45,744 bases of DNA from Campylobacter concisus. Lineage in GTDB: Bacteria > Campylobacterota > Campylobacteria > Campylobacterales > Campylobacteraceae. The notes under the pieces are model-generated. The model was not told where the DNA came from and did no database searches. It worked only from the letters and a program-made list of their open reading frames with translations. Position numbers and translations under genes: made by a program. Shown here piece after piece: positions 18,821 through 28,150 of this stretch (position 1 is the stretch's first letter; every line of letters begins with the position of its first letter). The stretch covers positions 1-45,744 of the forward strand of contig LVWL01000021.1 of assembly GCA_002092835.1 (NCBI GenBank), given 5' to 3'.

Positions 18821-19314
18821 GCGAATTTAGCAAAGCAGATATTGAACGAAAAATAACACTTGAGGTTGGCGACAAAGCGCCAGAGTTTGAAGCGCTAAAT
18901 CAAGACGGTGTAAAGGTCGCACTAAAGGACTTTATAGGCAAAAACGTGGTGCTTTACTTCTACCCAAAGGACAACACTCCAGGCTGCACGACTGAAGCTT
19001 GCGAATTTAGCGCAAACTACGATCAGTTTATCAAAAATGACACAGTTATAATCGGCGTTAGCCCAGATAGTGTGAAGTCTCACGTTGGCTTTATCGCAAA
19101 GCAAAATTTAAAGCACATTCTATTAAGCGATGAGGATAAAGAAATTTCAAAGCTTTATGGCGTTTGGCAAGTTAAGAAAAACTACGGCAAAGAGTATCTT
19201 GGTATCGCAAGAAGCACATTTGTGATCGGCAAAGACGGCAAGATAGTTAAAATTTATAAAAGCGTAAAAGCCAAAGATCATGCCGCAAAAGTGCTAGCCG
19301 ATCTTGTAAAATAA
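18817..19314 (+). CDS. bcp: Thioredoxin-dependent peroxiredoxin Bcp
   Basis: Reduces hydrogen peroxide and organic peroxides using thioredoxin. 165 residues. The motif YPKDNTPGCTTEACEF holds the peroxidatic cysteine C57 and the likely resolving C62, and the conserved arginine is in ARSTFVIGKDGKI. Cytoplasmic, no signal peptide. Its electron donors trxA and trxB are at 27203-28911. Confidence 0.92.
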   Translation: MSEFSKADIERKITLEVGDKAPEFEALNQDGVKVALKDFIGKNVVLYFYPKDNTPGCTTEACEFSANYDQFIKNDTVIIGVSPDSVKSHVGFIAKQNLKHILLSDEDKEISKLYGVWQVKKNYGKEYLGIARSTFVIGKDGKIVKIYKSVKAKDHAAKVLADLVK

Positions 19315-19323
19315 GGAGCAAAG

Positions 19324-19965
19324 ATGAAGCTTATAAAAATGCTAATTTTAAATGCGTTTTTTGCACTAAATTTATCAGCACTGACTGAAGGCGTGGAGTA
19401 TCAAACTCTAGTAAAACCGCTTAATGTGCCTAAAAACTCGGTCGTTAAGGTTTTTAGCTACGACTGCACACACTGCTATAAGTTTGATCGCTCGATCACA
19501 AAAAAGCTAATGACAAAGCTTGATGGAGTTAAATTTATACCATATCACCTAAGCACTAAAGGCAAGCTTGGTGAGAGTGCGAGTAAGATTTTTGCCGCTC
19601 TTATCTCGATAGATGAAGCAAATGGCACAGATCTGCTAAGTGATGAGTCTAAATTTAAGCAAGCTAAATTTGCTATCTATAAAGCTAGACACGATAAAAA
19701 CGATGATTTTAGCAATGGCAAAGACAAAGAGAAGTTTTTAAATTTAGCCCTCGAAGCAGCTCACGTGAGCAAAGCCGACTACGAAAAAGCACTAAATAGT
19801 GACAGAGCAAAAGAGCTTTTAGATACGTGGTTCGCCTCTTATGATGTCGCTAGCATTAGCGGTGTGCCAGCTTTTGTAGTAAGCGGGAAATATCTAATAA
19901 ACTTAAGTGCGGCTTCATCAATAGATGAGATGGCAAAGATCATACAAGAGCTTTTAGATAAGTAG
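19324..19965 (+). CDS. dsbA: DsbA-family thiol:disulfide oxidoreductase, periplasmic
   Basis: 213 residues. Signal peptide 1-19 (LNAFFALNLSA), then a thioredoxin fold with the active site C48-T-H-C51 and the cis-proline loop SGVPAFVVSGKY near residue 180. It should introduce disulfides into exported proteins. Campylobacter often has several Dsb paralogues, so the exact member (DsbA1, DsbA2 or DsbL) is open. AAGGAG precedes the ATG; it lies 9 bases after bcp and is probably co-transcribed. Confidence 0.82.
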   Translation: MKLIKMLILNAFFALNLSALTEGVEYQTLVKPLNVPKNSVVKVFSYDCTHCYKFDRSITKKLMTKLDGVKFIPYHLSTKGKLGESASKIFAALISIDEANGTDLLSDESKFKQAKFAIYKARHDKNDDFSNGKDKEKFLNLALEAAHVSKADYEKALNSDRAKELLDTWFASYDVASISGVPAFVVSGKYLINLSAASSIDEMAKIIQELLDK

Positions 19966-20065
19966 TTTTGGCGGGTAATATCTGCAAATTTTGGACTTAG
20001 AAATGTAAATTTAAAGCAATTTTAGATAAACTCGGATCAAATTTCTAAAAAAGAAAGGTTTAATT

Positions 20066-20980
20066 ATGAATGCTTCAGAATTCATCTGGATGGATGGAAA
20101 GTTAGTTAAATGGGACGATGCAAAAGTACACGTTCTAACTCACTCTTTGCACTATGGCAATGCCGTATTTGAGGGCACAAGAGCTTATAAAACCAAAAAA
20201 GGTCTAGCTATTTTTAGACTCAAAGACCACACAAAAAGACTTTTAAGATCAGCAAAAATGACCGTTTTAAATGTGCCTTACAGTGAAGAAGAGCTTGAAA
20301 AAGCGCAGATCGAACTACTTCGCGCAAATAAATATAACAGCAATGTCTACATCCGCCCACTTATATTTTTAGGATACGGCGTAATGGGCGTAGCTCACAC
20401 AAAAGCACCAGTGCAAACTGCTATCGCTTCATGGGAGTGGGGTGCTTATCTTGGCGATGAAGGCCTAGAAAAAGGCATTAGAGTTAAAATTTCAAGCTTT
20501 GCCAAACTCGCACCTGCTGCTCAAATGAACAGAGCAAAAGCTAGCTCAAACTACCTAAGCTCACAAATGGCAAACTACGAGGCAAAAGAGGCTGGATACG
20601 ACGAGGCGCTACTTCTTGATAGTGAAGGCTTTGTGGCTGAGGGTCCAGGCGAGTGCTTCTTTATCGTTGAAAATGGCGTTTTAATCACTCCGCCAAACGA
20701 CAACAGCCTACTTAGCATCACTCAAGATACAGTCATAAGACTTGCTCACGATCTTGACATCGAAGTAAGAAGAGAGCGCATCACAAGAGATCAGGCTTAC
20801 ACAGCTGACGAGGCGTTTTTCACAGGCACAGCAGCTGAAGTAACACCGATAAATAGCATAGATAACCGCATCATTGGTAACGGCGCTAGAGGCGAAGTGA
20901 CAAAGAGACTACAAAAAGCTTATTTTGACGTAGTTTATGGTCTAAACAAAAAGTATGAATCATTTTTAACATATATTTAA
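20066..20980 (+). CDS. ilvE: Branched-chain amino acid aminotransferase
   Basis: PLP enzyme for the last step of valine, leucine and isoleucine synthesis. 304 residues. The fold-IV opening (THSLHYGNAVFEGTRAY) is present, the PLP lysine is probably K158 in NRAKASSNYLSSQ, and the phosphate-binding loops EGPGECFFIV and FFTGTAAEVTPI follow. AAAGG precedes the ATG. The 100-base gap before it holds AT-rich sequence with possible -10 boxes (TAGATAAAC near 20023) but nothing decisive. Confidence 0.94.
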   Translation: MNASEFIWMDGKLVKWDDAKVHVLTHSLHYGNAVFEGTRAYKTKKGLAIFRLKDHTKRLLRSAKMTVLNVPYSEEELEKAQIELLRANKYNSNVYIRPLIFLGYGVMGVAHTKAPVQTAIASWEWGAYLGDEGLEKGIRVKISSFAKLAPAAQMNRAKASSNYLSSQMANYEAKEAGYDEALLLDSEGFVAEGPGECFFIVENGVLITPPNDNSLLSITQDTVIRLAHDLDIEVRRERITRDQAYTADEAFFTGTAAEVTPINSIDNRIIGNGARGEVTKRLQKAYFDVVYGLNKKYESFLTYI

Positions 20981-20997
20981 AAATTTAAAGGAACGAA

Positions 20998-22116
20998 ATG
21001 CCCGCTGATTTAAACGATTATTTCAATAAAAAAAAGCCAGGTAATGACAACAGAGGCTCTAGTCAAAATAGCGACAAAGAGCCACCTTTCAAAAAGGACT
21101 TTAAAATGCCAAATTTACCAAGTGGTTTTGGTAAATTTGGAGCACTTGCCTACATTTTAATTGCAATTATTGCTATTTTTGCTATCACTCAGCCATTTAA
21201 AGTGATACACTCAGGCGAAGTTGGCATTAAGTCTACAGCAGGTAAATACGAGCCAAATCCTTTACAACCAGGCTTTCACTTCTTTTTACCTTTTATCCAA
21301 GACATCATCATAGTGGATACCAGAGTTAGGATCATAAACTATACTTCTGGTGAGGATATGGGCGAATCAATGCAAAAATCATATCAAGGCGTTGGCGCTG
21401 GAATTTTACGTAAAAATTCTATTTCAGTACTTGATGCTAGAAATTTACCAGTTAGCATTGATATTACTGTGCAATACCGTTTAAATCCAGAAAATGCCCC
21501 TCAAACTATTGCCTCTTGGGGTCTTAGCTGGGAGAGCAAGATAGTTGATCCTGTCGTTCGTGACGTGGTTCGCAGTATCGCTGGTAAATATACAGCAGAA
21601 GAGCTTCCAACAAAAAGAAACGATCTAGCAAGACAAATAGATGATGGCATAAGAAAAGACATCGACTCTCAGCCAAATAAGCCAGTTGAGCTTTTAACAG
21701 TGCAACTTCGTGAGATCATCTTGCCTTCAAAGGTAAAAGAGCAAATAGAACGTGTTCAGATCGCAAAACAAGAAGCTGAAAGAACAAAATACGAAGTAGA
21801 AAGAGCAAATCAAGAAGCCTTAAAACAAGCCGCACTTGCCGAAGGTACCGCTAAAGCTGCTATTATTGAAGCAAAAGGTAAGGCTGATGCCATTAAAATC
21901 GAAGCTGACGCGACTGCTTATGCAAACAAAGAGGTTGCAAAAAGCGTAGATCAAAATCTACTAAATTTAAAGCAGATAGAGACGCAAAACAAATTTAATG
22001 AAGCTCTAAAAGAAAACAAAGATGCTAAAATTTTCTTAACACCTGGCGGAGCTGTGCCAAACATCTGGCTAGACACAAAAGATAAAACCAAAGCTAGCTC
22101 GGCAAGCGAAAGGTAA
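20998..22116 (+). CDS. SPFH/band 7 (prohibitin-like) membrane protein
   Basis: 372 residues. A hydrophilic N-terminal tail (1-45) is followed by one membrane segment (about 48-66) and an SPFH/prohibitin domain starting HSGEVGIKSTAGKY and LQPGFHFFLPFI, then a charged coiled coil (about 245-340) rich in A, E and K. The family makes large membrane rings and modulates proteases such as FtsH. An A8 run lies at codons 10-12, close to the start. It is 17 bases after ilvE and may share its transcript; this pairing recurs in Campylobacter from memory. Confidence 0.85.
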   Translation: MPADLNDYFNKKKPGNDNRGSSQNSDKEPPFKKDFKMPNLPSGFGKFGALAYILIAIIAIFAITQPFKVIHSGEVGIKSTAGKYEPNPLQPGFHFFLPFIQDIIIVDTRVRIINYTSGEDMGESMQKSYQGVGAGILRKNSISVLDARNLPVSIDITVQYRLNPENAPQTIASWGLSWESKIVDPVVRDVVRSIAGKYTAEELPTKRNDLARQIDDGIRKDIDSQPNKPVELLTVQLREIILPSKVKEQIERVQIAKQEAERTKYEVERANQEALKQAALAEGTAKAAIIEAKGKADAIKIEADATAYANKEVAKSVDQNLLNLKQIETQNKFNEALKENKDAKIFLTPGGAVPNIWLDTKDKTKASSASER

Positions 22117-22119
22117 AAA

Positions 22120-22854
22120 ATGAACAGCGTAACAAAAAGCATAGACTGGCAAAAAGTTGGTGGATTGCTTCCAGTAGTGGTTTGTGATTATGCCACAAAT
22201 GAAGTTTTAATGCTTGCTTACATGAACGAAGAAGCACTAAATTTAAGTCTATCTAGCCGTTACGCTCACTATTTTTCACGCACCAAAAATAGAATTTGGA
22301 AAAAAGGCGAAGAGAGCAGAAATACACAGGAGATAAAAGCTGCATTTTTAGACTGTGATAACGATACTTTGCTTTTAAAAGTGATTCAAAACGGAGATGC
22401 AGCTTGTCACACTGGGGCAAGGTCGTGTTTTTTTAATGAGATAAATTTACAAGACAGTAAAATTTCAGATGCAAAAATCGAAGTTAAGAAACCAAATTAT
22501 GGCATCCTTGACGAGCTTTATCACGTGATAGAAGATAGGAAGCTAAATGCAAACCCTGAGATTTCTTATGTGGCAAGCCTTTTTAAAAAAGGCGAAAATC
22601 AAATTTTAAAGAAAGTTGGCGAAGAGGCTGGCGAATTTATAATGGCTGCAAAGGATCTTGGCTTTGCTAAAGCATTGGGCTCAGATGAATTAAAAGCAAA
22701 AAATGATCTGATTTACGAAGCAGCCGATCTTTGCTTTCATGCGCTTGTGGCACTTTCAGCCCATAATATCCATCCAGATGCTGTAAAAAACGAACTTGCA
22801 AGACGTTTTGGTATGAGTGGCGTCGAAGAGAAAAGATCGCGAGATGTTAAATAG
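22120..22854 (+). CDS. hisIE: Bifunctional phosphoribosyl-AMP cyclohydrolase / phosphoribosyl-ATP pyrophosphatase
   Basis: Carries steps 2 and 3 of histidine synthesis. 244 residues. The HisI half (1-110) has the zinc cysteines C79, C96 and C103 ([13 protein letters not shown]). The HisE half (about 125-225) has [15 protein letters not shown] and [14 protein letters not shown], the nucleoside triphosphate pyrophosphohydrolase helices. The rest of the his genes are not here. Its 3' end overlaps the next start by 11 bases. Confidence 0.95.
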   Translation: MNSVTKSIDWQKVGGLLPVVVCDYATNEVLMLAYMNEEALNLSLSSRYAHYFSRTKNRIWKKGEESRNTQEIKAAFLDCDNDTLLLKVIQNGDAACHTGARSCFFNEINLQDSKISDAKIEVKKPNYGILDELYHVIEDRKLNANPEISYVASLFKKGENQILKKVGEEAGEFIMAAKDLGFAKALGSDELKAKNDLIYEAADLCFHALVALSAHNIHPDAVKNELARRFGMSGVEEKRSRDVK

Positions 22855-23374
22855 CATCAAGCACGACTTACTTTTTGTATTACAAAATGCAAAGCTCATC
22901 GACTTTCTAACCTATGGCTGGATATTTTTAGCTTTTATATTGATCATACTTGTGGGAATTTTTATTGCCATAAAATCATGGTGGCAAATGGGATTTTTGT
23001 TTATACTAGCTGGATTTTTCGGTTTTTTTGTCGCCAACTACTACGCTAGCAAATACATAAATGAAAATTTAAGACCAGTTAGCATAAGTCAAATAACTAC
23101 CAAACAGCTTCAATATGTTGATGCATTGATGGTTGATTTTAACATCACAAATAATTCAAATAGTACTCTAAATATCTGCAAAATTGAACTTGCTTTTTAT
23201 CTTAGCTCAAAACAAAGTACAAAAAATTTTTTAAATTCACTTAATCCATTTGCCAAAAAAAGAATCATTTTAAACAAGGAATTTTTGCCAAAGCAAAGCA
23301 TAGAGGTTAAAGAATTTGTCAATGATTTTGCATTTATAGACTACAATATTTCTAAAAAAGTGGAGTGTTTTTGA
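22844..23374 (+). CDS. DUF2393-type membrane protein, first of a tandem pair
   Basis: 176 residues from ATG 22844 ([11 protein letters not shown]). Two membrane segments near the N-terminus (about 23-44 and 49-68) are followed by an outside-facing domain of about 105 residues with the pattern [20 protein letters not shown]. It resembles the DUF2393 proteins of Campylobacterota; function unknown. An upstream in-frame ATG would lie deeper inside hisIE and adds a basic tail with no family match. The stop overlaps the next start (TGATG). Confidence 0.65.
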   Translation: MLNSIKHDLLFVLQNAKLIDFLTYGWIFLAFILIILVGIFIAIKSWWQMGFLFILAGFFGFFVANYYASKYINENLRPVSISQITTKQLQYVDALMVDFNITNNSNSTLNICKIELAFYLSSKQSTKNFLNSLNPFAKKRIILNKEFLPKQSIEVKEFVNDFAFIDYNISKKVECF

Positions 23375-23925
23375 TGAGTTCTACGTATTTTACCATTGTT
23401 CATATCATCGTACTTTTTGCGATCGCACTACTTTCTATTTTATTTCTTGTGTTGTCGCTTAGAGCTGAGCGAAAGCTATTTTTATCACTATTTTTTACAA
23501 ATATTCTAGTCTCAACCACTCTTGCAGTATTTTTAATGCTGGTACTTGATAAATATACAAAAAAAGGTATGCTAGAAAATGTAAAAAGTGAGCGAATTTT
23601 ACGAAATGAAAGTATTGTCTTTAAGGGACAAGTGAGAAATATCGGTAAATTTACAATAAGCAACTGCACGCTGACAATAAAACTAATCAACCAACCGCTA
23701 AACAAAAATGACCTTGGCGGGGAAGCGCTTTTTAAGCCAAGCGGACTCTCATTTTTTTCATGGGTTCTTGGCACAGATAAAGACGAAAGACCAAATACAG
23801 TTGAATACAAATTTGATGTAGTCAAAAATTTACCAAAACAAAAAAGTATGCCTTTTACTGTGTATATGCCTTATCCACCTTACTTTAAAAATGGCATGAA
23901 TATCACTAAGTTAAATTGCTACTAA
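23374..23925 (+). CDS. DUF2393-type membrane protein, second of a tandem pair
   Basis: 183 residues from ATG 23374, chosen because GGAG lies eight bases before it. Two membrane segments (about 6-27 and 37-58) and an outside domain with VFKGQVRNIGKFTISNC parallel the preceding protein, so the two look like diverged duplicates that may act together. Function unknown. The 53-base gap to the convergent lipoprotein gene has only a weak, mismatched hairpin. Confidence 0.65.
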   Translation: MSSTYFTIVHIIVLFAIALLSILFLVLSLRAERKLFLSLFFTNILVSTTLAVFLMLVLDKYTKKGMLENVKSERILRNESIVFKGQVRNIGKFTISNCTLTIKLINQPLNKNDLGGEALFKPSGLSFFSWVLGTDKDERPNTVEYKFDVVKNLPKQKSMPFTVYMPYPPYFKNGMNITKLNCY

Positions 23926-23978
23926 AGTCTCTAAATATGATTGCTGTCAATATAATTAGAAATTTTTACTGCCAAATC

Positions 23979-24641
23979 CTAAAATGTGCAAAGCATATCA
24001 AGCAATCTACCTAGCTTTTGCATATCTTTCAAAAAAAGATCATTTGGCTTTTGCGTAAAATCCTTGGCTTCATCAAGCATCTTTGGATCAGTGATGTTGT
24101 AATCAAACTCTTTTTTTAGTATCTTTGCGCCTTTTTTATAAAAGAAATTTGCTTCAATAAAGCTTGCAAAAAAGCTATCATCTCTTAAATAATAGTTAGT
24201 AGCTGCCTTCACAAAGATAGGTTTTTGTGCCAAAAATTCGCTACAAACACCGTTTTTAGAGCTAAATTTGACACTTTCAAGCACATCTACCCTAATCTCG
24301 TAAAATCTGATCTCATTAGCTTTTTTAAGAGCCAAAACATCACTTGCTTTATTTAAATTTATAGAAATATTGTCCGCCTCAAGCACATTTATAAAACCTT
24401 TTGCAAGAGAGTAAGCTTTAGATGTTTTGTTTTGATTTATAAAATTTACCATGCCAAAGACCGGTATATTGGCACTTTGTTCATCAAAGCTAGGTGCACT
24501 TTTTATGAGTAGTTGCTCCTTTGCACCATTTAGCTCAAAGTAGCTCACAAGAAGAGAGGGGTCATCTTTTTTGCTTGGCGTCTTTTGTGAGCAACCTACC
24601 AAAAATATGGCTAAAAGAATCAAAGTTGCCAAATTTTTCAT
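23979..24641 (-). CDS. Putative lipoprotein, function unknown
   Basis: 220 residues with a lipoprotein signal ending in LVGC, so C17 would carry the lipid. The mature part is mixed alpha/beta with no motif I recognise; EIRVDVLESVKFSSKNGVC and AATNYYLRDDSFF are notable segments. It follows purF with a 4-base ATGA overlap, so it is probably translated with it, although no shared function is evident. Confidence 0.65.
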   Translation of the reverse strand: MKNLATLILLAIFLVGCSQKTPSKKDDPSLLVSYFELNGAKEQLLIKSAPSFDEQSANIPVFGMVNFINQNKTSKAYSLAKGFINVLEADNISINLNKASDVLALKKANEIRFYEIRVDVLESVKFSSKNGVCSEFLAQKPIFVKAATNYYLRDDSFFASFIEANFFYKKGAKILKKEFDYNITDPKMLDEAKDFTQKPNDLFLKDMQKLGRLLDMLCTF

Positions 24642-25975
24642 TTTATAAAGTAGTCACCATCAAAGCTTACAAGCGAATATTTTCGCTCATTGCCGATACT
24701 TTCTTTAAGTTCGTCTATACTTAAAAATTCTAAGCTATCTGCACCGATGTATTCTCTTACTTCCTCTGCATTTTTTTTAGAGCTTATTAACTCTTCAAAG
24801 CTTGGCGTATCGATACCGTATCGCTCAGGGTATTTAAGCTCAGGGCATGCGACTCTAAAATGAATCTCTTTAGCGCCCGCATGTCTTAAAAGATCAACCA
24901 CCTTTTTTGAAGTAGTACCACGAACGATACTATCATCTATAACAACGATACTTTTACCTTTTAGAACCGATGACATCGGATTAAGTTTTAGCTTAACTTT
25001 TAAATTTCTCATCTCTTGGCTTGGCTCGATGAAGGTTCTACCAACATAGTGGTTCCTAGTGATAGCTAGCTCAAATGGGATTTTGCTCTCATTTGCATAT
25101 CCAAGTGCTGCTGGTACTCCACTATCTGGTACAGGTACGACGAAATCTGCTTTAATTTTGCTCTTCTTAGCTAGTACTTCACCCATTTTTTTTCTAACTT
25201 CATAGACACTTTTACCTTCTATCACGCTATCTGGGCGTGCGAAATAGATATATTCAAATGCACAAATTCTAGGATCTGGCTCATAAATTTGAATGCTTTG
25301 AAACTCACTTTTTCCATGTTCAAAGACTATCATCTCGCCAGGCCTAATATCTCTTATAAAGCTAGCCCCCACAAGATCAAAAGCGCAAGTCTCGCTAGCT
25401 ACGATATATCCACCATCTTTTAGCCTGCCAAGGCTTAGTGGCCTAACACCCCAGCGATCTCTTATTGCAAAGGTTTTATGGCGTGACTGGATAAGCAGAC
25501 AATAAGCACCTTTTATCTTATCAAGTGCTGCAATAATACGGTCCTGCAAGTGTTCGCTATGGTTTCTTGCGATTAGATGAATGATATTTTCAGTATCCAT
25601 ATTTGTCTGAAATATCGCACCATCCTTAATAAGCTCATCTCTAACCTCATCTTTATTTACCAAATTTCCATTATGGACGATTGAAATTTGTCCCAAAGCG
25701 TAGTTAGCGGCTATTGGCTGGGCGTCACGACCTGAGTTTTTACCAGCCGTTGCATATCGGTTGTGACCAATAGCCATATCGCCTTTTAGCGATCTTAAAA
25801 TTTCTTCATTAAAAACCTCTGTAACTAGGCCATTACCCTTGTGAGTAGAAATTTCTCCGTCATCACAAACACTAATGCCACTCGCCTCTTGACCGCGATG
25901 CTGCATAGAAAATAACGCATAATACGCAGTCTTTGCTGCGTCTTTAGAATTTATAATACCAACTATTGCACACAT
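24638..25975 (-). CDS. purF: Amidophosphoribosyltransferase
   Basis: First committed step of purine synthesis: PRPP plus glutamine gives phosphoribosylamine. 445 residues. The mature protein begins at C2 (MCAIVGIIN), the glutaminase nucleophile, so no propeptide is needed. HRGQEASGI and GHNRYATAG complete the glutaminase site, and VVIDDSIVRGTTS is the PRPP loop near residue 345. Nine bases after the small gene at 25985. Confidence 0.96.
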   Translation of the reverse strand: MCAIVGIINSKDAAKTAYYALFSMQHRGQEASGISVCDDGEISTHKGNGLVTEVFNEEILRSLKGDMAIGHNRYATAGKNSGRDAQPIAANYALGQISIVHNGNLVNKDEVRDELIKDGAIFQTNMDTENIIHLIARNHSEHLQDRIIAALDKIKGAYCLLIQSRHKTFAIRDRWGVRPLSLGRLKDGGYIVASETCAFDLVGASFIRDIRPGEMIVFEHGKSEFQSIQIYEPDPRICAFEYIYFARPDSVIEGKSVYEVRKKMGEVLAKKSKIKADFVVPVPDSGVPAALGYANESKIPFELAITRNHYVGRTFIEPSQEMRNLKVKLKLNPMSSVLKGKSIVVIDDSIVRGTTSKKVVDLLRHAGAKEIHFRVACPELKYPERYGIDTPSFEELISSKKNAEEVREYIGADSLEFLSIDELKESIGNERKYSLVSFDGDYFIK

Positions 25976-25984
25976 TTTTTTCCT

Positions 25985-26293
25985 TTAGTTTTCATCATCT
26001 TTGTAAATTTCAAGAACATTTTTGTAGTTAAATTTGATCTCATTGCCAGCATTTAAATAGCCTTTTATAAATGGTTCATTGTCTAAAATACCGGTAAATT
26101 CGCCGTTATTTGTCTCGCTAACGACCCCCCACATGCGCTCAATCTGAGCAAACTCATCATCTTCAAATCTAAATATAAGCTTTACTATATCGCCAGTTCT
26201 TAAATTTTGACGCTTTTCACGCTCCGGCAGGTAGAATTTATCACCAAATTCTAGCTTGTAGCTCTCTACATCATCAAGCTCAAATTTAATCAT
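25985..26293 (-). CDS. Small cytosolic protein resembling DUF2314
   Basis: 102 residues from ATG 26293; a TTG just before it is less likely. The core pattern is [12 protein letters not shown], then ERMWGVVSE, then [13 protein letters not shown] and [12 protein letters not shown]. That resembles DUF2314-like domains (ERMWV...GTLDNDP), which are beta-rich and of unknown function. It overlaps dapB by 8 bases and is followed by purF, so it is part of the dapB-purF transcript. A C6 run lies inside the gene. Confidence 0.55.
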   Translation of the reverse strand: MIKFELDDVESYKLEFGDKFYLPEREKRQNLRTGDIVKLIFRFEDDEFAQIERMWGVVSETNNGEFTGILDNEPFIKGYLNAGNEIKFNYKNVLEIYKDDEN

Positions 26294-27056
26294 CAAGCCC
26301 TAAACTATCGCCTATCGAGTATAGGCCACTATTTTGATCTTTTAGCCAAATGGCAGCCCTGATCGCACCTTTTGAAAAGGTTGCCCTACTCGTTGCGGTG
26401 TGATTTAGCTCAATAAATTCGCCGTCATTATAAAAGCCAACCGTGTGGCGACCGACTACATCTCCACCACGAAGTGCCATGACTGCGATCTCGTCCTTGC
26501 TTCTTTCGCCCACCATGCCAGCTCTACCAGTGACTAAAACATCTTTTAAATTTAAATCTCTTGCCTCAGCTACACTTCCTGCAAGTGTCATCGCTGTACC
26601 GCTTGGAGCGTCCTTTTTGTGCCTGTGGTGTTGCTCTACGATCTCTATGTCAAATTCTCTTAATGTTTTTGAAGCAATCCTTGCAAGGCGGTTTAGTACA
26701 GCTACGCCTAAACTCATATTTGTTGCGTAAAGAATAGGCATAGTTCCAGATGCTAGGTGAAGTAAGTTTTTATCTTCATTATCTAGCCCGGTCGTACCGA
26801 TAACTAGTGGTTTTGGATTAGTTCTAGCGTAGTTTAGCAGTGCCATGGTCGCCTCTTTTTGACTAAAGTCGATTATCACATCGCATGCTTCAAAAAATTT
26901 AGCAAAGTCATTTGTCAAAAGTTCGCTATTTAAATTTTCAACCTGATTTTTTTGGCTAAAAGCGATGCTTAAAGTAGCATCTTTTTCATCTTTTAAACAA
27001 GAAATGATACTTTGAGCCATCTTTCCACTAGCACCATAAAGGCCTATTTTTACCAA
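26286..27056 (-). CDS. dapB: 4-hydroxy-tetrahydrodipicolinate reductase
   Basis: NAD(P)H reductase of the lysine/diaminopimelate pathway. 256 residues. The nucleotide motif [11 protein letters not shown] is at 8-18 and the catalytic/substrate segment [16 protein letters not shown] near residue 145 holds the active-site histidines and lysine. The start is TTG at 27056 with AAGGA six bases upstream. The gene heads the dapB-small protein-purF-lipoprotein group, which has overlaps or a short gap between all members. Confidence 0.94.
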   Translation of the reverse strand: MVKIGLYGASGKMAQSIISCLKDEKDATLSIAFSQKNQVENLNSELLTNDFAKFFEACDVIIDFSQKEATMALLNYARTNPKPLVIGTTGLDNEDKNLLHLASGTMPILYATNMSLGVAVLNRLARIASKTLREFDIEIVEQHHRHKKDAPSGTAMTLAGSVAEARDLNLKDVLVTGRAGMVGERSKDEIAVMALRGGDVVGRHTVGFYNDGEFIELNHTATSRATFSKGAIRAAIWLKDQNSGLYSIGDSLGLDD

Positions 27057-27098
27057 AATTTATCCTTTGATTTTTGGTTGAAATTTAACATAAAATTT

Positions 27099-27104
27099 AT
27101 TATA
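27099..27104 (-). promoter_or_regulatory. -10 box of the dapB operon
   Basis: Minus strand reads CTATCTATAATAAAT with a perfect TATAAT. The transcript would start near 27092 and give a leader of about 36 bases before the TTG start. It is the best candidate in this 146-base gap, the rest of which is the trxB terminator. Confidence 0.55.
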
Positions 27105-27169
27105 GATAGATTACGAATAGGCTTTAAAAATACGTATAAAATCAAAAATTTAATAGAAAAAAAGAAGAA

Positions 27170-27197
27170 AAATTTAGCCAAAAAATTGGCTAAATTT
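27170..27197 (-). terminator. Intrinsic terminator after trxB
   Basis: A perfect 12-base stem (AAATTTAGCCAA with TTGGCTAAATTT) and a 4-base loop begin six bases after the trxB stop. On the minus strand it is followed by TTCTTCTTTTTTTC. It ends the trxA-trxB transcript and separates it from the dapB promoter. Confidence 0.85.
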
Positions 27198-27202
27198 GAG
27201 TA

Positions 27203-28141
27203 TTAATGCAAGCTTTCTATGTAGCTCATAGCGCTAAGTGCAGCCACTGCGCCATCACCTGCTGCTACGACCACTTGTTTTGGAGCGTCCTCTCTGATGT
27301 CACCTGCTACAAAGAGCCCTTTTAGACTAGTTTGCATCTTAAGGTTTGTCTTGACCTGTCCACCATCAGCCATTTCGCAGATAAATTTGCCATTTTCGTC
27401 TTTTAAAATTTCGTTATTTACGTTTAGCCCAACAAAGGTAAAAATTCCCGGCACATCAAGCATACGCTCGCCATTTTTGGTATCAAGCACGATCTTTGTT
27501 AGGCCCATTTTATCGCCAAGCGCCTCTTTTATAGTCGCACTTGTTATAAACTCGATCTTCTCATTTTTTCTAGCTTTTTCAACGGTCGTAGGTGCTGCTC
27601 TAAACTCGTCACGTCTATGGATAAGATAGACTTTTGAGCAGATATTCGCTAGATAAAGTGCCTCTTCAACAGCCGTATCGCCACCGCCAAGAACAGCCAC
27701 TTCTTTGTTTTTATAAAAGAAGCCATCGCATGTCGCGCATGTACTTACGCCTTTGCCAAAGAACTCGTCCTCGCCTTTAAAGCCAGCACGTCTTGGAGTT
27801 GAGCCAGTTGCTACGATGACAGCCTTTGCCTGCTCGCTCTTGCCGCCTTCAAGTAAAATTTCAAAGCTACCGTCACTATTTTTTCTAACGCCAATGACAT
27901 TTGCCCACTTGTGAACTAACCCAAATGCGCTGCACTGTTTCCACCAAGTGCTCATAAAGTCAAAGCCACTTTCGCCAGGGGCTTTTTGGCCTGGGTAGTT
28001 TTCTATCTCTGAGCTAGAGGTGATCTGACCGCCAGGCTCGCCTTTTTCAAACATTACAACATTTTTTAATCCGCCTCTAGTGGCGTAAAGTCCGGCGCTT
28101 AGTCCTGCTGGACCTCCTCCGATGATCGCTAAATCAAGCAT
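27203..28141 (-). CDS. trxB: Thioredoxin reductase
   Basis: NADPH-dependent flavoenzyme that reduces thioredoxin. 312 residues. FAD motif [12 protein letters not shown] near 8, redox pair in [14 protein letters not shown] near 135, NADPH motif [16 protein letters not shown], and the C-terminal FAD motif [11 protein letters not shown]. Last gene of trxA-(28151 gene)-trxB and followed at once by a strong terminator. Confidence 0.95.
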   Translation of the reverse strand: MLDLAIIGGGPAGLSAGLYATRGGLKNVVMFEKGEPGGQITSSSEIENYPGQKAPGESGFDFMSTWWKQCSAFGLVHKWANVIGVRKNSDGSFEILLEGGKSEQAKAVIVATGSTPRRAGFKGEDEFFGKGVSTCATCDGFFYKNKEVAVLGGGDTAVEEALYLANICSKVYLIHRRDEFRAAPTTVEKARKNEKIEFITSATIKEALGDKMGLTKIVLDTKNGERMLDVPGIFTFVGLNVNNEILKDENGKFICEMADGGQVKTNLKMQTSLKGLFVAGDIREDAPKQVVVAAGDGAVAALSAMSYIESLH

Positions 28142-28150
28142 AAATTTCCT

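Noticed and set aside
23926-23978. Possible hairpin between the convergent DUF2393 and lipoprotein genes.
   Set aside because: Arms match only imperfectly and are AT-rich; too weak to call a terminator.
24773-24780. T8 run inside purF.
   Set aside because: Internal to an essential gene with intact frame on both sides; no sign of a broken gene.
26125-26130. C6 run in the small gene between dapB and purF, as a phase-variable tract.
   Set aside because: Six bases is shorter than the tracts known to vary in Campylobacter (usually eight or more).
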